From the NCBI RefSeq assembly GCF_017876405.1, contig NZ_JAGINW010000001.1, positions 4,973,203-5,037,202 of the forward strand: a stretch of DNA of 64,000 nt. Direction: 5' to 3'. Origin of the DNA: Kibdelosporangium banguiense. Its GTDB lineage: Bacteria; Actinomycetota; Actinomycetes; Mycobacteriales; Pseudonocardiaceae. The translations under genes and the position numbers were made by a program. Of this stretch, positions 1 through 7,914 are shown piece after piece (within the stretch, counting starts at the first letter, position 1; the number at the start of each line of letters is the position of its first letter). The notes below the pieces were generated by a model, which did no database searches, was not told the origin of the DNA, and saw only the letters and a list, made by a program, of their open reading frames with translations.

Positions 1-845
1 AGGGTCATGCCTGCCATGGGCATGGCGCTCCTGCTTCGTTGGAGGTGGACGTTGTGGGCGAAGACCAGGGTCGGCCCGCGCCTGGCCTCAATGGTTCGGA
101 TGTCCAGGAGGTTCTGGGCCATGAGTGCGTCTCGGGTGGCGAGCAGGCTTGAGATGCGGGCGGTCTCGTCGTCGATGCGCTGGGCTGATTGTTTGTGGTA
201 CCGCAGTAGGCCGAGGGCTGTGGTGAGGTGGGTTTTGGCCCTGAACCAGTGGGCGCGTGATGTTGCTGCGATCAGTTCCGGGGCGCGTGCGTAGAGCGAG
301 GTGAGCATGTCGTCGGCGATTGCCCGCAGTGCTTCGGCTTGGGGTGTGGCGCCGATTGACTTGGTTGGGTCCAGGATTGCCTCGGTGCGGTTCCACTGTT
401 CGTCGTCGCCGACGAGGCTGAGGTCCTGGTCGAGGTTCAGGTAGTCGCGGGCGTATTCGAGATAGATCCGCGGGCTGGGTGCGCTGGTGTTCTCCATCTC
501 GGCGTCGAAGCCGTGGAAGGTCAACTGCTCTTCCGGCGGACGGTTCTCGTTGTGGTGGCGCATCCAGGTGACCAGGTGCCTGTTGGCGTCCACGGCTCCG
601 AAGCCGGTTGAGAAGCCTTCGCTCATCACTGTGTCGAGGGTTCCCACTCCGTCTTGGACGAAGTCGTTCACGATGAGTGCCGCTGCTCGGTCGACCTCCA
701 GGGCGATCGACCTGAAGCCGAGGCCCGCCAGTTGACTGAACAGCTCGTTGCGGACCCAGGCGAAGGCCGGCTCCTTGTGGGCCGGTTCGCCGAGTGCAAG
801 CAGTTCGCATGACGGGGTGACGAAGTCTCGAATGTCCTGAGTCAT
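1..845 (-). CDS. Erythromycin esterase family protein (3' end outside window)
   Basis: The reading frame opens at an ATG at 845 and stays open to the window edge, giving at least 281 residues without a stop. The N-terminus contains ALGEPAHKEPAF and then GFRSIALEVDR, the pattern of the EreA/EreB superfamily, in which an early His belongs to the active site. Further on come FHGFDAE and FAHNVHLQ, also typical of the family. Members hydrolyse macrolide lactones or are uncharacterised esterase-like enzymes; substrate cannot be told from sequence. It diverges from a MerR-type regulator whose start is 81 bp away, which suggests that the regulator controls it. The C-terminus is missing from the window. 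Confidence 0.8.
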   Translation of the reverse strand, partial: MTQDIRDFVTPSCELLALGEPAHKEPAFAWVRNELFSQLAGLGFRSIALEVDRAAALIVNDFVQDGVGTLDTVMSEGFSTGFGAVDANRHLVTWMRHHNENRPPEEQLTFHGFDAEMENTSAPSPRIYLEYARDYLNLDQDLSLVGDDEQWNRTEAILDPTKSIGATPQAEALRAIADDMLTSLYARAPELIAATSRAHWFRAKTHLTTALGLLRYHKQSAQRIDDETARISSLLATRDALMAQNLLDIRTIEARRGPTLVFAHNVHLQRSRSAMPMAGMT

Positions 846-856
846 GTGTATGAATC

Positions 857-881
857 GTATCGTTGAAAGCTCGGTTGATAC
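857..881. promoter_or_regulatory. Inverted repeat between esterase and MerR gene, candidate operator
   Basis: GTATC at 857-861 is matched by GATAC at 877-881 with a 15-nt spacer. It lies between two divergent genes, one of them a MerR-type regulator, where such an operator is expected. The arms are short, so this is weak evidence. Confidence 0.3.
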
Positions 882-926
882 TTTTGTGGCGCTGGCCTCT
901 CGGCAGTGCTGTAAAGTCTCAAACCG

Positions 927-1637
927 ATGATCACCCTGCGGCCGGCTGACCTCGCGCGTGAGCACGGCCTCTCGACCCAGGCGGTCCGTAACTACGAGCG
1001 GGACGGGTTCATCCCGCCCGCGGAGCGCACTCAGAGCGGTTACCGGATTTACACCGAGGTGCACGCGGCAGCGCTCCGCGCCTATCTGGCGCTCATTGCG
1101 GCATATGGGCACTCAATCGGCGGGCAGATCATGACTGCGATCCACCGGGGCGCACTCGAGGATGCACTTCGGAGCATTGCTTTTGGGCACAACCAATTGC
1201 TCCGAGATCAGGACACTCTCGATGCGGTGCGCACGGCGGTCAATCACCTGGCAATGGAGTCCACTGTGGCTCCAGATCGGCCGATTGCCCGGAGTGTCGG
1301 TGAACTCGCACGTCAGCTCCGGGTCACCCCGGCGACCCTGCGTTCCTGGGAGGATGTCGGCATTCTCGTCCCAGTGCGGGACCCGGTCACCGGATATCGC
1401 GTCTTCCAAGCGAGCGACATCCGCGATGCCGAGCTCGCCCATCTCCTCAGGCGCGGGGGCTATCCATTGGACCGCATATCCACCGTGGTTCAACAGATTC
1501 GGACAGCCGGCGGCACGGAAACCCTGTCCAGGGCTCTTGATGACTGGCGGCGGAAGCTGACCACGCAGGGCCTGGCCATGCTCGACTCGGCGGTGCACCT
1601 CAGCCGCTATCTGGGCCTGATCGACCTGCTGGACTAG
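927..1637 (+). CDS. MerR-type regulator with two HTH domains
   Basis: A 236-residue protein with two MerR-like winged-helix segments. The first, residues 1-70, reads LAREHGLSTQAVRNYERDG and GYRIY. The second, about residues 120-190, reads ELARQLRVTPATLRSWEDVG and GYRVF. Canonical MerR proteins have one such domain followed by a dimerisation helix, so this belongs to the two-domain group (TioE-like regulators share this plan; that assignment is tentative). A TAAAGT hexamer at 912-917 lies 9 nt before the ATG and could be its -10 element, giving a very short leader. It probably regulates the divergent esterase gene and itself. Confidence 0.8.
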   Translation: MITLRPADLAREHGLSTQAVRNYERDGFIPPAERTQSGYRIYTEVHAAALRAYLALIAAYGHSIGGQIMTAIHRGALEDALRSIAFGHNQLLRDQDTLDAVRTAVNHLAMESTVAPDRPIARSVGELARQLRVTPATLRSWEDVGILVPVRDPVTGYRVFQASDIRDAELAHLLRRGGYPLDRISTVVQQIRTAGGTETLSRALDDWRRKLTTQGLAMLDSAVHLSRYLGLIDLLD

Positions 1638-1647
1638 GCTCATCAGG

Positions 1648-1878
1648 GTGACGGATGGTGAGCTGATCGTGGAGTTCGCCCTGGTCCGCCTGGATTATCC
1701 AGAGCTGGACCTGGAAGAGGCCGCCGCACTCGTGGTCCGCCGGATGGGCCCGGACCGCATGCTCGAGTTCGCCTCCGACAACCTCGCCACCCGCGGGGAG
1801 TTGCGTGGCGCGGTCTTTCCCTCTGCTGTGGAGCACGTGATGCGCGTGGTCTTGACGCTGCGTGGCCCCGCCGACTGA
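1648..1878 (+). CDS. Small hypothetical protein
   Basis: A 76-residue acidic protein starting at GTG 1648, ten bases after the MerR gene and in the same direction. No signal peptide, membrane segment or known motif is visible; it looks like an all-helical cytosolic protein. I do not recognise it. The close spacing suggests co-transcription with the MerR gene. Confidence 0.5.
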   Translation: MTDGELIVEFALVRLDYPELDLEEAAALVVRRMGPDRMLEFASDNLATRGELRGAVFPSAVEHVMRVVLTLRGPAD

Positions 1879-1921
1879 TCAGTGCCTGCCGCTCGTACTT
1901 CTGGCTGATCTGAAGTGCCAC

Positions 1922-3043
1922 ATGCTCTCGTACCATGAGTTGGTGTACGACCCCGTTCATGACAAGCCGCGCCCCCGGATGTGGTGGGACTGGGTGCTGG
2001 CTGGGCTGATCATGGCCGCCGCGGTGCTTGAGGGCACGCTGCGAGCCGGCATTCCGTCGCCGGTTGTGTCCGTGATCGTGGCTGTGGGGCTGGCGCCCAC
2101 GGTGTTGTGGCGCCGGACCAGGCCGTTGTTGATGGTCGGGATCGCGTTCGGGGTCTGCATGGTGGTGCCGCTGGTGCTGGGTGCCGAGTCGGACCTGAAC
2201 ACGATGGTGTTCCTGTTGCTGCTGGTGTACTCGTTGTTCCGGTGGGGGTCCGGGCGCGACACCACGATCGGCGCCGGGATCATCGTGGCCAAACTGGGAA
2301 TCTCGACGGCCACCGGCCATATGAGCCTGGTCGAGCTCGGTGGCGGATTCGTCATCCTGTTCTCGGTCAGTGCGGTGGGGGCGGCGTTGCGGTTCCGCGC
2401 CAAAGCCCGGATGCGTGAGCTTGACCAGGTCAAACTGCTCGAACGGGAGCGGCTCGCGCGCGACCTGCACGACACGGTCGCGCATCACGTCTCGGCGATG
2501 GCGATCCGGGCCGGGGCGGGTCTCGCGGCCGCGGAGACGAGTCCGGACGCGGCGACCGAGGCACTCTCCGTGATCGAGTCCGAAGCGTCGCTGGCCCTGA
2601 CCGAGATGCGCACGATGGTCCGTGTTCTGCGCCAGAACGAGCCGGCGGAGCTCGCGCCCAGTCCGCGTATCGGTGACCTCGAGGATCTGGTGCGATCGGG
2701 GCCTGGGCCGAAGGTCGACGTCGAGATCACCGGCCCCATCGACGACCTCCCGCCATCGGTCGCGACAGCGATCTACCGCCTCGCCCAGGAGTCGGTCACC
2801 AACGCGAGGAGACATGCGCACCGCGCGACTCGGATCGAAGTCCGTGTCAAAGCCGACGAAACATCGGTGCAATTGCGGGTCACCGACGACGGCGACGCCA
2901 GCCCAGCCACATCGCCTGGTCACGGGCTCGTCGGCATGATGGAACGCGCCGATCTGCTTGGCGGTACGTGTGAAGCCGGGCCGAATGCCGACCGCGGCTG
3001 GACTGTGACGGCCGTATTGCCCCGATCGGGAGCCGCGAGATGA
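1922..3043 (+). CDS. Two-component sensor histidine kinase, NarL/DesK (HisKA_3) type
   Basis: A 373-residue membrane kinase. Residues about 20-150 hold roughly five hydrophobic segments, followed by a HisKA_3 dimerisation helix with the H-box RERLARDLHDTVAHHVSAMA, whose first His after RDL is the expected phosphorylated residue. The C-terminal HATPase domain shows QESVTNARRHA (N-box) and GHGLVGMMERA (G-box). It autophosphorylates and passes the phosphate to the response regulator whose ATG overlaps its stop (ATGA at 3040-3043). The start is uncertain: ATG 1922 is used, but a longer frame from GTG 1862 exists and no clear ribosome-binding site marks either. The signal sensed is unknown. Confidence 0.88.
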   Translation: MLSYHELVYDPVHDKPRPRMWWDWVLAGLIMAAAVLEGTLRAGIPSPVVSVIVAVGLAPTVLWRRTRPLLMVGIAFGVCMVVPLVLGAESDLNTMVFLLLLVYSLFRWGSGRDTTIGAGIIVAKLGISTATGHMSLVELGGGFVILFSVSAVGAALRFRAKARMRELDQVKLLERERLARDLHDTVAHHVSAMAIRAGAGLAAAETSPDAATEALSVIESEASLALTEMRTMVRVLRQNEPAELAPSPRIGDLEDLVRSGPGPKVDVEITGPIDDLPPSVATAIYRLAQESVTNARRHAHRATRIEVRVKADETSVQLRVTDDGDASPATSPGHGLVGMMERADLLGGTCEAGPNADRGWTVTAVLPRSGAAR

Positions 3044-3711
3044 CGATCCGGGTGGTCGTCGCCGACGACCAGGAGATTGCCCGGACCGGGTTGACGATGA
3101 TCCTCAACGCGCAACCGGACATCGAGGTCGTCGGTGAGGCCGCGGACGGTCGGCAGGCGATAGCACTCGCGCAACGCCTGCGCCCGGACGTGTGCCTGTT
3201 CGACATCCGGATGCCCGGGGTCGACGGCATCGAAGCCACTCGCACGCTGGCCGGACCGGCCGTCGCCGATCCGCTCGCCGTCGTCGTGATCACCACCTTC
3301 GACCTTGATGACTACGTCTACGCAGCGCTACGTGCAGGCGCGCGCGGGTTCCTGCTCAAGGACTCCGGCCGCGCAATGCTCGTCGAGGCGGTCCATGCCG
3401 CGGCGAAGGGCGATGCACTTATTGCACCGAGTATTACTGCGCGGTTGCTCGGAGCATTTGCCACGACAGGGCCCGCATCACCGCCGGTGCAACCCATCGA
3501 TGTGCTCACCGATCGGGAGGAACAGATCCTCGTCGCGGTGGCAGGCGGTCGGACCAATGCCGAGATCAGTGACGAGTTCCACATCACGCTCAGCACCGTC
3601 AAGACTCACATTGCCAGCCTGATGACCAAACTGGGCGCACGCAATCGCGTCGAGATCGCCATGTGGGCGTACGAGACCAATCGCGTGCGGAACGCATTCC
3701 GGCACAGGTAG
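3040..3711 (+). CDS. LuxR-family response regulator
   Basis: A 223-residue NarL/FixJ-type regulator. The receiver domain (residues 1-120) has the acidic pair DD at 9-10, the phosphoacceptor Asp55 in LFDIRMPG and a conserved Lys in LLKDSG. The C-terminal LuxR helix-turn-helix (about 155-215) has LTDREEQILVAVAGGRTNAE and STVKTHIASLMTKLGARNR. It is translationally coupled to the upstream histidine kinase, so the pair forms a complete two-component system. The downstream DUF2306 and dehydrogenase genes, 93 bp further on, are likely targets. Confidence 0.93.
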   Translation: MTIRVVVADDQEIARTGLTMILNAQPDIEVVGEAADGRQAIALAQRLRPDVCLFDIRMPGVDGIEATRTLAGPAVADPLAVVVITTFDLDDYVYAALRAGARGFLLKDSGRAMLVEAVHAAAKGDALIAPSITARLLGAFATTGPASPPVQPIDVLTDREEQILVAVAGGRTNAEISDEFHITLSTVKTHIASLMTKLGARNRVEIAMWAYETNRVRNAFRHR

Positions 3712-3804
3712 CCGAAAGTACGACCTCGCCGCCGGACTATCGGGTGGTTCGGCTCAGGCCCAACTTCCGATGAGACGCCGGGCTTGCGGCGGCACGATCT
3801 GCCT

Positions 3805-4425
3805 ATGACAAAGGCAATCGCCCGGGCCAGACCGAGATGGCGCGTGCCCGCCGCGTTGATCCTGCTCAGTGTCGTGCCGATGATCGGCGGTGCAATGCGG
3901 CTGGCCGATCTCGGTGGCGGCGGGCCGGTCACGGCGGACAACGCGAGGTTCTTCGAAGCGCCCGTGCCAGTGGTGCTGCACATCTTCTCTGCCAGTGTGT
4001 ACTGCGTCCTGGGAGCACTGCAGTTCGCTCCGCTCCGGCGGACGTGGCACCGTAACGCCGGGCGAGTCGTAGTCCCTTGTGGACTGACTCTGGCGCTGAG
4101 CGGGCTGTGGATGACCCTGTTCTACGAGAGCCCGGACGGGGTTGTACTCGCCGGCTTCCGGCTTGTGTTCGGCACAGCCATGGTGCTGTCGCTCGTGCTG
4201 GGCTTCACCGCGATCCGGCAGCGGGACATCCTGCGGCATCGCGCCTGGATGATCCGCGGGTACGCCATCGGCATCGCAGCGGGCACGCAGGCGCTGCTCC
4301 ATGTGCTGTGGATCCCGTTCTTCGGCACACCGACCGGCTTGACCAGTGAACTCCTGATCGGGTCCGGCTGGGTGATCAACCTTCTCGTGGCCGAACGGGC
4401 CATTCGTTCCAAGGAGATCCGATGA
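3805..4425 (+). CDS. DUF2306 family integral membrane protein
   Basis: A 206-residue protein with about six hydrophobic segments and the family pattern of LHIFSASVYCVLGALQF near residue 60 followed by RHRAWMIRGYAI near 145, conserved in DUF2306 proteins. Function is unknown; conserved His residues in the membrane could bind haem or metal (inference). ATG 3805 is preferred over TTG 3784 because the N-terminus then begins with a short basic stretch before the first membrane segment. Its stop overlaps the next gene's ATG by 4 bp. The combination with a downstream zinc-independent alcohol dehydrogenase and an upstream two-component system recurs in actinomycetes. Confidence 0.8.
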   Translation: MTKAIARARPRWRVPAALILLSVVPMIGGAMRLADLGGGGPVTADNARFFEAPVPVVLHIFSASVYCVLGALQFAPLRRTWHRNAGRVVVPCGLTLALSGLWMTLFYESPDGVVLAGFRLVFGTAMVLSLVLGFTAIRQRDILRHRAWMIRGYAIGIAAGTQALLHVLWIPFFGTPTGLTSELLIGSGWVINLLVAERAIRSKEIR

Positions 4426-5399
4426 AGGCAATCGTTCAAGACCGCTACGGCTCAACCAGCACTCTCAAGTTCAGCGAAGTCGACAGTCCGACGCCTCGGA
4501 GCAATGAGGTGCTCGTGAGAGTGCATGCAGCCGCACTCAACGCGTACGACTGGCACGCCATGCGAGGCGACCCGTACATGGCGCGCTTGGTATTCGGCTT
4601 AGGCGGCCCCAAAAGGAAAATCAGGGGCAGGGACTTCGCTGGTCAGGTCGAAGCTGTTGGCAGCGCGGTGACCTCGTTGCGCCCTGGCGACGAGGTGTAC
4701 GGCGACCTCGGTGACGCCAACGGAGCGTTCGCCGAGTATGTGTGCGTCCCAGCCGACAGCGTGGACCTGAAGCCCGCCAACCTGACCTTCGAACAGGCGG
4801 CCGCAGTGCCGCTTGCCGCGATCACCGCCTTGACAGGACTGCGCGATGTGAACGTGGGAGAACGCGTTCTGATCAACGGTGCGTCAGGCGGTGTCGGAAC
4901 ATTCGCGGTGCAAATCGCGAAGGCGTTCGGTGCACATGTGACCGCGGTGTGCAGCAAGAGGAACGCCGACCTGGTCAGTTCACTCGGTGCGGACCGCGTG
5001 GTCGATTACACGCAGGAGGACTTTGCTCGCACCGAGGATTGCTACGACATTGTGTTCGACCTGGTGGGCAATCGCTCGCTGACTGACCTGCGAAGCGTAC
5101 TGACGCCCAAAGGCACGCTCTTGCTGTGCGGCGGAGGCATATACGAGGGCGGTAGCCTGTTCGGGCCGATGCGCCTCGTCATCAAAGCCCGGTTTGTATC
5201 ACCCTTTGTCCGGCACCGGTTGCGTCTGGTCATGGCCGAGGCGAGTACGGAGAACCGGACAGCGCTGCGAGAGCTCCTCGAATTGGGGAAGGTCAAGCCC
5301 GTCGTCGACCGGACCTACCAGCTGGCCGAGACCGCCGAGGCCCTCCGGTATCTCGAGGAGGACCATGCCCGGGCGAAGGTCGTCATCACCGTGGCCTAG
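4422..5399 (+). CDS. NAD(P)-dependent alcohol dehydrogenase / quinone oxidoreductase (MDR superfamily)
   Basis: A 325-residue medium-chain dehydrogenase/reductase. The N-terminal GroES-like domain has RGRDFAGQVEAVGS. The Rossmann domain has LINGASGGVGTFAVQIAKAFG, and Lys/Arg residues after strand 2 (CSKRNADLVSSLGAD) suggest NADPH preference. The zinc-binding Cys/His set of true alcohol dehydrogenases is missing, as in the quinone oxidoreductase group. It overlaps the DUF2306 gene by 4 bp, so both are probably made together. Substrate unknown. Confidence 0.88.
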   Translation: MKAIVQDRYGSTSTLKFSEVDSPTPRSNEVLVRVHAAALNAYDWHAMRGDPYMARLVFGLGGPKRKIRGRDFAGQVEAVGSAVTSLRPGDEVYGDLGDANGAFAEYVCVPADSVDLKPANLTFEQAAAVPLAAITALTGLRDVNVGERVLINGASGGVGTFAVQIAKAFGAHVTAVCSKRNADLVSSLGADRVVDYTQEDFARTEDCYDIVFDLVGNRSLTDLRSVLTPKGTLLLCGGGIYEGGSLFGPMRLVIKARFVSPFVRHRLRLVMAEASTENRTALRELLELGKVKPVVDRTYQLAETAEALRYLEEDHARAKVVITVA

Positions 5400-5494
5400 T
5401 CACCCTGCGTGACTGGAAAAGCCCGGGAACTAAGGTCGGGGTCTGAACGACCAGTTGACCGACCATCGGTATCGGGACACGAAGGGCCACCCTC

Positions 5495-6112
5495 ATGTTC
5501 GTCAGGCGTATGTCCGCCGCTCTGTTGATCGCCGGGACGGTCCTGCTCGCGGGCGGGGTGCCTGCGCTCGCGCACACTGCGCTCAAGAGCAGCACCCCCG
5601 CCAAAGGCTCTTCGATCGCCTCCGCACCGCCGGAGATCGTGCTGACATTCAGCGAGCCGGTGCAGGTCGAAGCGGGTGCGATCACGGTCACTGGACCCGG
5701 CGGAGTCCAGTGGACCGTGGGTCCGGCGTCCGTCGCCGGTGCCGTTGTCACGGCCCCTGCGACGCCTGCGGGACCCGCCGGTCAATACACCATCAATTAT
5801 CGCGTCATTTCCGAAGACGGCGATCCGGTCCGTGGAACTGTTCCGTTCGCGCTCACTGCCGCAGTTCCTGTCGCCACCTCCACGACATCGTCACCCACCG
5901 CCGTGACAACCACGACGACAACCCCACCGACCACTACGGTCACCGCGCCGCCACCTGCGACGACCCAGCAGACAACCCCTACTGCCCAGCAGACCGGGGA
6001 CAGCGGCGGAATTCCGGCGTGGGTATGGATCGTCGGTGCGATAATCGTTGTGGGTGCGGGAGTTTTCGCTGGTATGCGAATGAGCAAGGGTAAATCTCCG
6101 CAGGATTCCTGA
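5495..6112 (+). CDS. CopC-domain surface protein with C-terminal membrane anchor
   Basis: A 205-residue exported protein. Residues 1-26 are a signal peptide ending ALA, leaving a mature N-terminal His as in copper-binding CopC proteins. The CopC/YobA beta-sandwich spans about 27-125 (HTALKSSTPAKGSSIASAPP, then LTFSEPVQ and YRVISEDGDPVRG). A Thr/Pro-rich linker (about 125-168) and a single C-terminal membrane helix (about 173-195) followed by basic residues anchor it to the outer face of the membrane. Likely role is periplasmic copper binding or delivery. No CopD partner is fused or adjacent, which is common for these short actinobacterial forms. Confidence 0.88.
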   Translation: MFVRRMSAALLIAGTVLLAGGVPALAHTALKSSTPAKGSSIASAPPEIVLTFSEPVQVEAGAITVTGPGGVQWTVGPASVAGAVVTAPATPAGPAGQYTINYRVISEDGDPVRGTVPFALTAAVPVATSTTSSPTAVTTTTTTPPTTTVTAPPPATTQQTTPTAQQTGDSGGIPAWVWIVGAIIVVGAGVFAGMRMSKGKSPQDS

Positions 6113-6177
6113 CGGTCCGGGGAAACAGGGGGTGAGGTCTTCACAAATCAGGCCACACCACCTCATTTCCTGCGCGT

Positions 6178-6203
6178 GGGCGGCTCACTGGTGTGGGCCG
6201 CCC
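6178..6203 (+). terminator. GC-rich hairpin after the CopC gene
   Basis: GGGCGGC (6178-6184) pairs with GCCGCCC (6197-6203) over a 12-nt loop. It lies between the CopC-like gene and the StrR-like gene and probably ends the upstream transcript; there is no strong U-tract, as is usual in actinomycetes. Confidence 0.5.
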
Positions 6204-6269
6204 CGGACTGCGAATCTGGTTGTCGTGTGCGGGTCACCAGGCACGCTGTGACGACTGGAGGTCGTAGAG

Positions 6270-7268
6270 GTGACCAACTTCGCTGTCAGCCTCCCGCGGG
6301 AAGATTTCGAGTGTCTCGACGCGAACACGAGCGCGGGACCAGTGGTCAGGGTCGCGGTCAGGGCATTGCGCGTCGCGGGATCGCCCCGGATCGCGGGTGA
6401 GAACTTGGAGCATGTCCGGGCATTGGCCGACACCCCGGACGAACTGCCGCCGATCATTGTGCACCGCGACACGATGCGGGTCATCGACGGCGTGCACCGA
6501 TTGCGAGCGGCCAAACTCCGTAATCAGCATGACATCGCTGTCCGGTTCTTCGACGGCGACGAGGCGGACGCGTTCGTGCTCGCGGTGCGGACGAACGTGT
6601 CGCACGGCCTGCCGCTGTCCCTGGCCGAGCGCAAAGCGGCCGCGAACAGCATTGTCACCACGCATCCGCACTGGTCGGACCGGCTGATCGCGTCGGTGAC
6701 GGGGCTGTCGGCCAAGACCATCGGCGAGGTCCGGCGCAACAACAAGGTGCCACAGCCGGAAAGCCGCGTCGGTCAGGACGGCCGGGTGCGGCCGATCAAC
6801 AGTCTGGAGAAGCGCAGGCTCGCCAGTACGTTGATGCGGGAGGACCCGAACCTGTCGTTGCGGCAGGTCGCCAAGGCGGCTGGGATCTCACCGGAGACCG
6901 CGCGGGCGGTTCGTGCACGGTTACAGCGCGGTGAGGACCCGACTGTGCGAAAGCGCGTTGGGTCAAGGAAAGTCGAGGATAAGCGGCAGCAGCAACAAGT
7001 GCGGACGCCACCGCCGTTGCCCATGCCCGACCGGATCACTGTGATGCGGTATCTGCGAACCGATCCGACGCTTCGCTTCTCCGAGACCGGGCGCACACTG
7101 CTGCGGCTGCTGGACGTGCACTCGATGAGCAACGACCGGTGGGCGACGATGGTGCGCAATGTGCCGCCCCATGCCCGGGAGACGATCGCCCAAGCGGCCC
7201 TGGAATGTGCGCGGGTCTGGCGCACAGTCGCGGAACAACTGGAACGAAACAGTTACGGCGCGCACTGA
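6270..7268 (+). CDS. ParB/StrR-like pathway regulator of the phenazine cluster
   Basis: A 332-residue DNA-binding protein. The N-terminal ParB-like domain (about 20-110) contains PPIIVHRDTMRVIDGVHRLRAAKL. A central helix-turn-helix region (about 180-215) reads LSLRQVAKAAGISPETARAVRARL. This plan, ParB-like fold plus HTH without a partition context, is that of StrR-type activators of antibiotic clusters (StrR, NovG, Bbr). It starts at GTG 6270 behind GGAGG and ends 16 bp before phzD, so it is probably the cluster's own activator. No canonical StrR palindrome (GTTCGACTG-N11-CAGTCGAAC) was found by eye near the phz genes. Confidence 0.82.
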   Translation: MTNFAVSLPREDFECLDANTSAGPVVRVAVRALRVAGSPRIAGENLEHVRALADTPDELPPIIVHRDTMRVIDGVHRLRAAKLRNQHDIAVRFFDGDEADAFVLAVRTNVSHGLPLSLAERKAAANSIVTTHPHWSDRLIASVTGLSAKTIGEVRRNNKVPQPESRVGQDGRVRPINSLEKRRLASTLMREDPNLSLRQVAKAAGISPETARAVRARLQRGEDPTVRKRVGSRKVEDKRQQQQVRTPPPLPMPDRITVMRYLRTDPTLRFSETGRTLLRLLDVHSMSNDRWATMVRNVPPHARETIAQAALECARVWRTVAEQLERNSYGAH

Positions 7269-7284
7269 GTAGGAGATGCTGACA

Positions 7285-7914
7285 ATGGTGGGTATTCCCG
7301 CGATCGCGCCGTACCCGCTGCCGGCCCTGGCCGACCTGCCGGGCAACGTGGCGAACTGGGTCGCCGACCCCGATCGCGCGGTTCTGCTGATCCACGACAT
7401 GCAACGCTATTTCGTCCGGCCGTTCCCGCACAGCATCGCCGGTGAACTGGTCGCGAACATCGCTCAGCTGCTGGACCAGTGCCGGTCACTGGACGTCCCG
7501 GTGGCCTACACCGCCCAGCCGGGCGGGATGACCGAGCAGGAACGTGGTCTGCTCAAGGACTTCTGGGGACCAGGAATGCGGGTCGACCCCGCCGACCGCG
7601 AAGTGGTCGACCCGCTCACGCCGCATCCGGCGGACTGGATTTTCACCAAGTGGCGCTACAGCGCCTTCCACCGTTCCGATCTGCTCGCCAGGATGCGCGA
7701 GCGGCAACGTGACCAGCTGATCATCTGCGGTGTCTACGCGCATGTCGGGATTCTGATGACCGCGGTGGACGCGTTCACCAACGATATTCAGCCTTTTGTG
7801 GTCGCTGACGCGGTTGCCGACTTCACCGCGGACTACCACCGGCTTGCCGTGCAGTATGCCGCCGAGCGGTGCGCGGTCGTGGTGACGACCAAGGAGCTCC
7901 TGTGGACCTCCTAG
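7285..7914 (+). CDS. phzD: PhzD, 2-amino-2-deoxyisochorismate hydrolase (isochorismatase family)
   Basis: A 209-residue enzyme that releases pyruvate from ADIC to give trans-2,3-dihydro-3-hydroxyanthranilate (DHHA), the second step of phenazine synthesis. With the start at ATG 7285 the catalytic Asp falls at residue 38 (IHDMQRYF) and the Lys at 122 (TKWRYSAF), the positions known for PhzD. The segment GVYAHVGILMTAVDAF lacks the Cys of cysteine hydrolases in this superfamily, as expected for PhzD. ATG 7285 is preferred to ATG 7276 because AGGAG at 7271-7275 would touch the latter directly, and because it gives the family N-terminus. It overlaps phzE by 13 bp. Confidence 0.95.
   Translation: MVGIPAIAPYPLPALADLPGNVANWVADPDRAVLLIHDMQRYFVRPFPHSIAGELVANIAQLLDQCRSLDVPVAYTAQPGGMTEQERGLLKDFWGPGMRVDPADREVVDPLTPHPADWIFTKWRYSAFHRSDLLARMRERQRDQLIICGVYAHVGILMTAVDAFTNDIQPFVVADAVADFTADYHRLAVQYAAERCAVVVTTKELLWTS

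Noticed and set aside
5495..6112. Thr/Pro-rich stretch of the CopC-like protein as a tandem repeat
   Set aside because: It is an irregular low-complexity linker before the membrane anchor, common in actinobacterial surface proteins.
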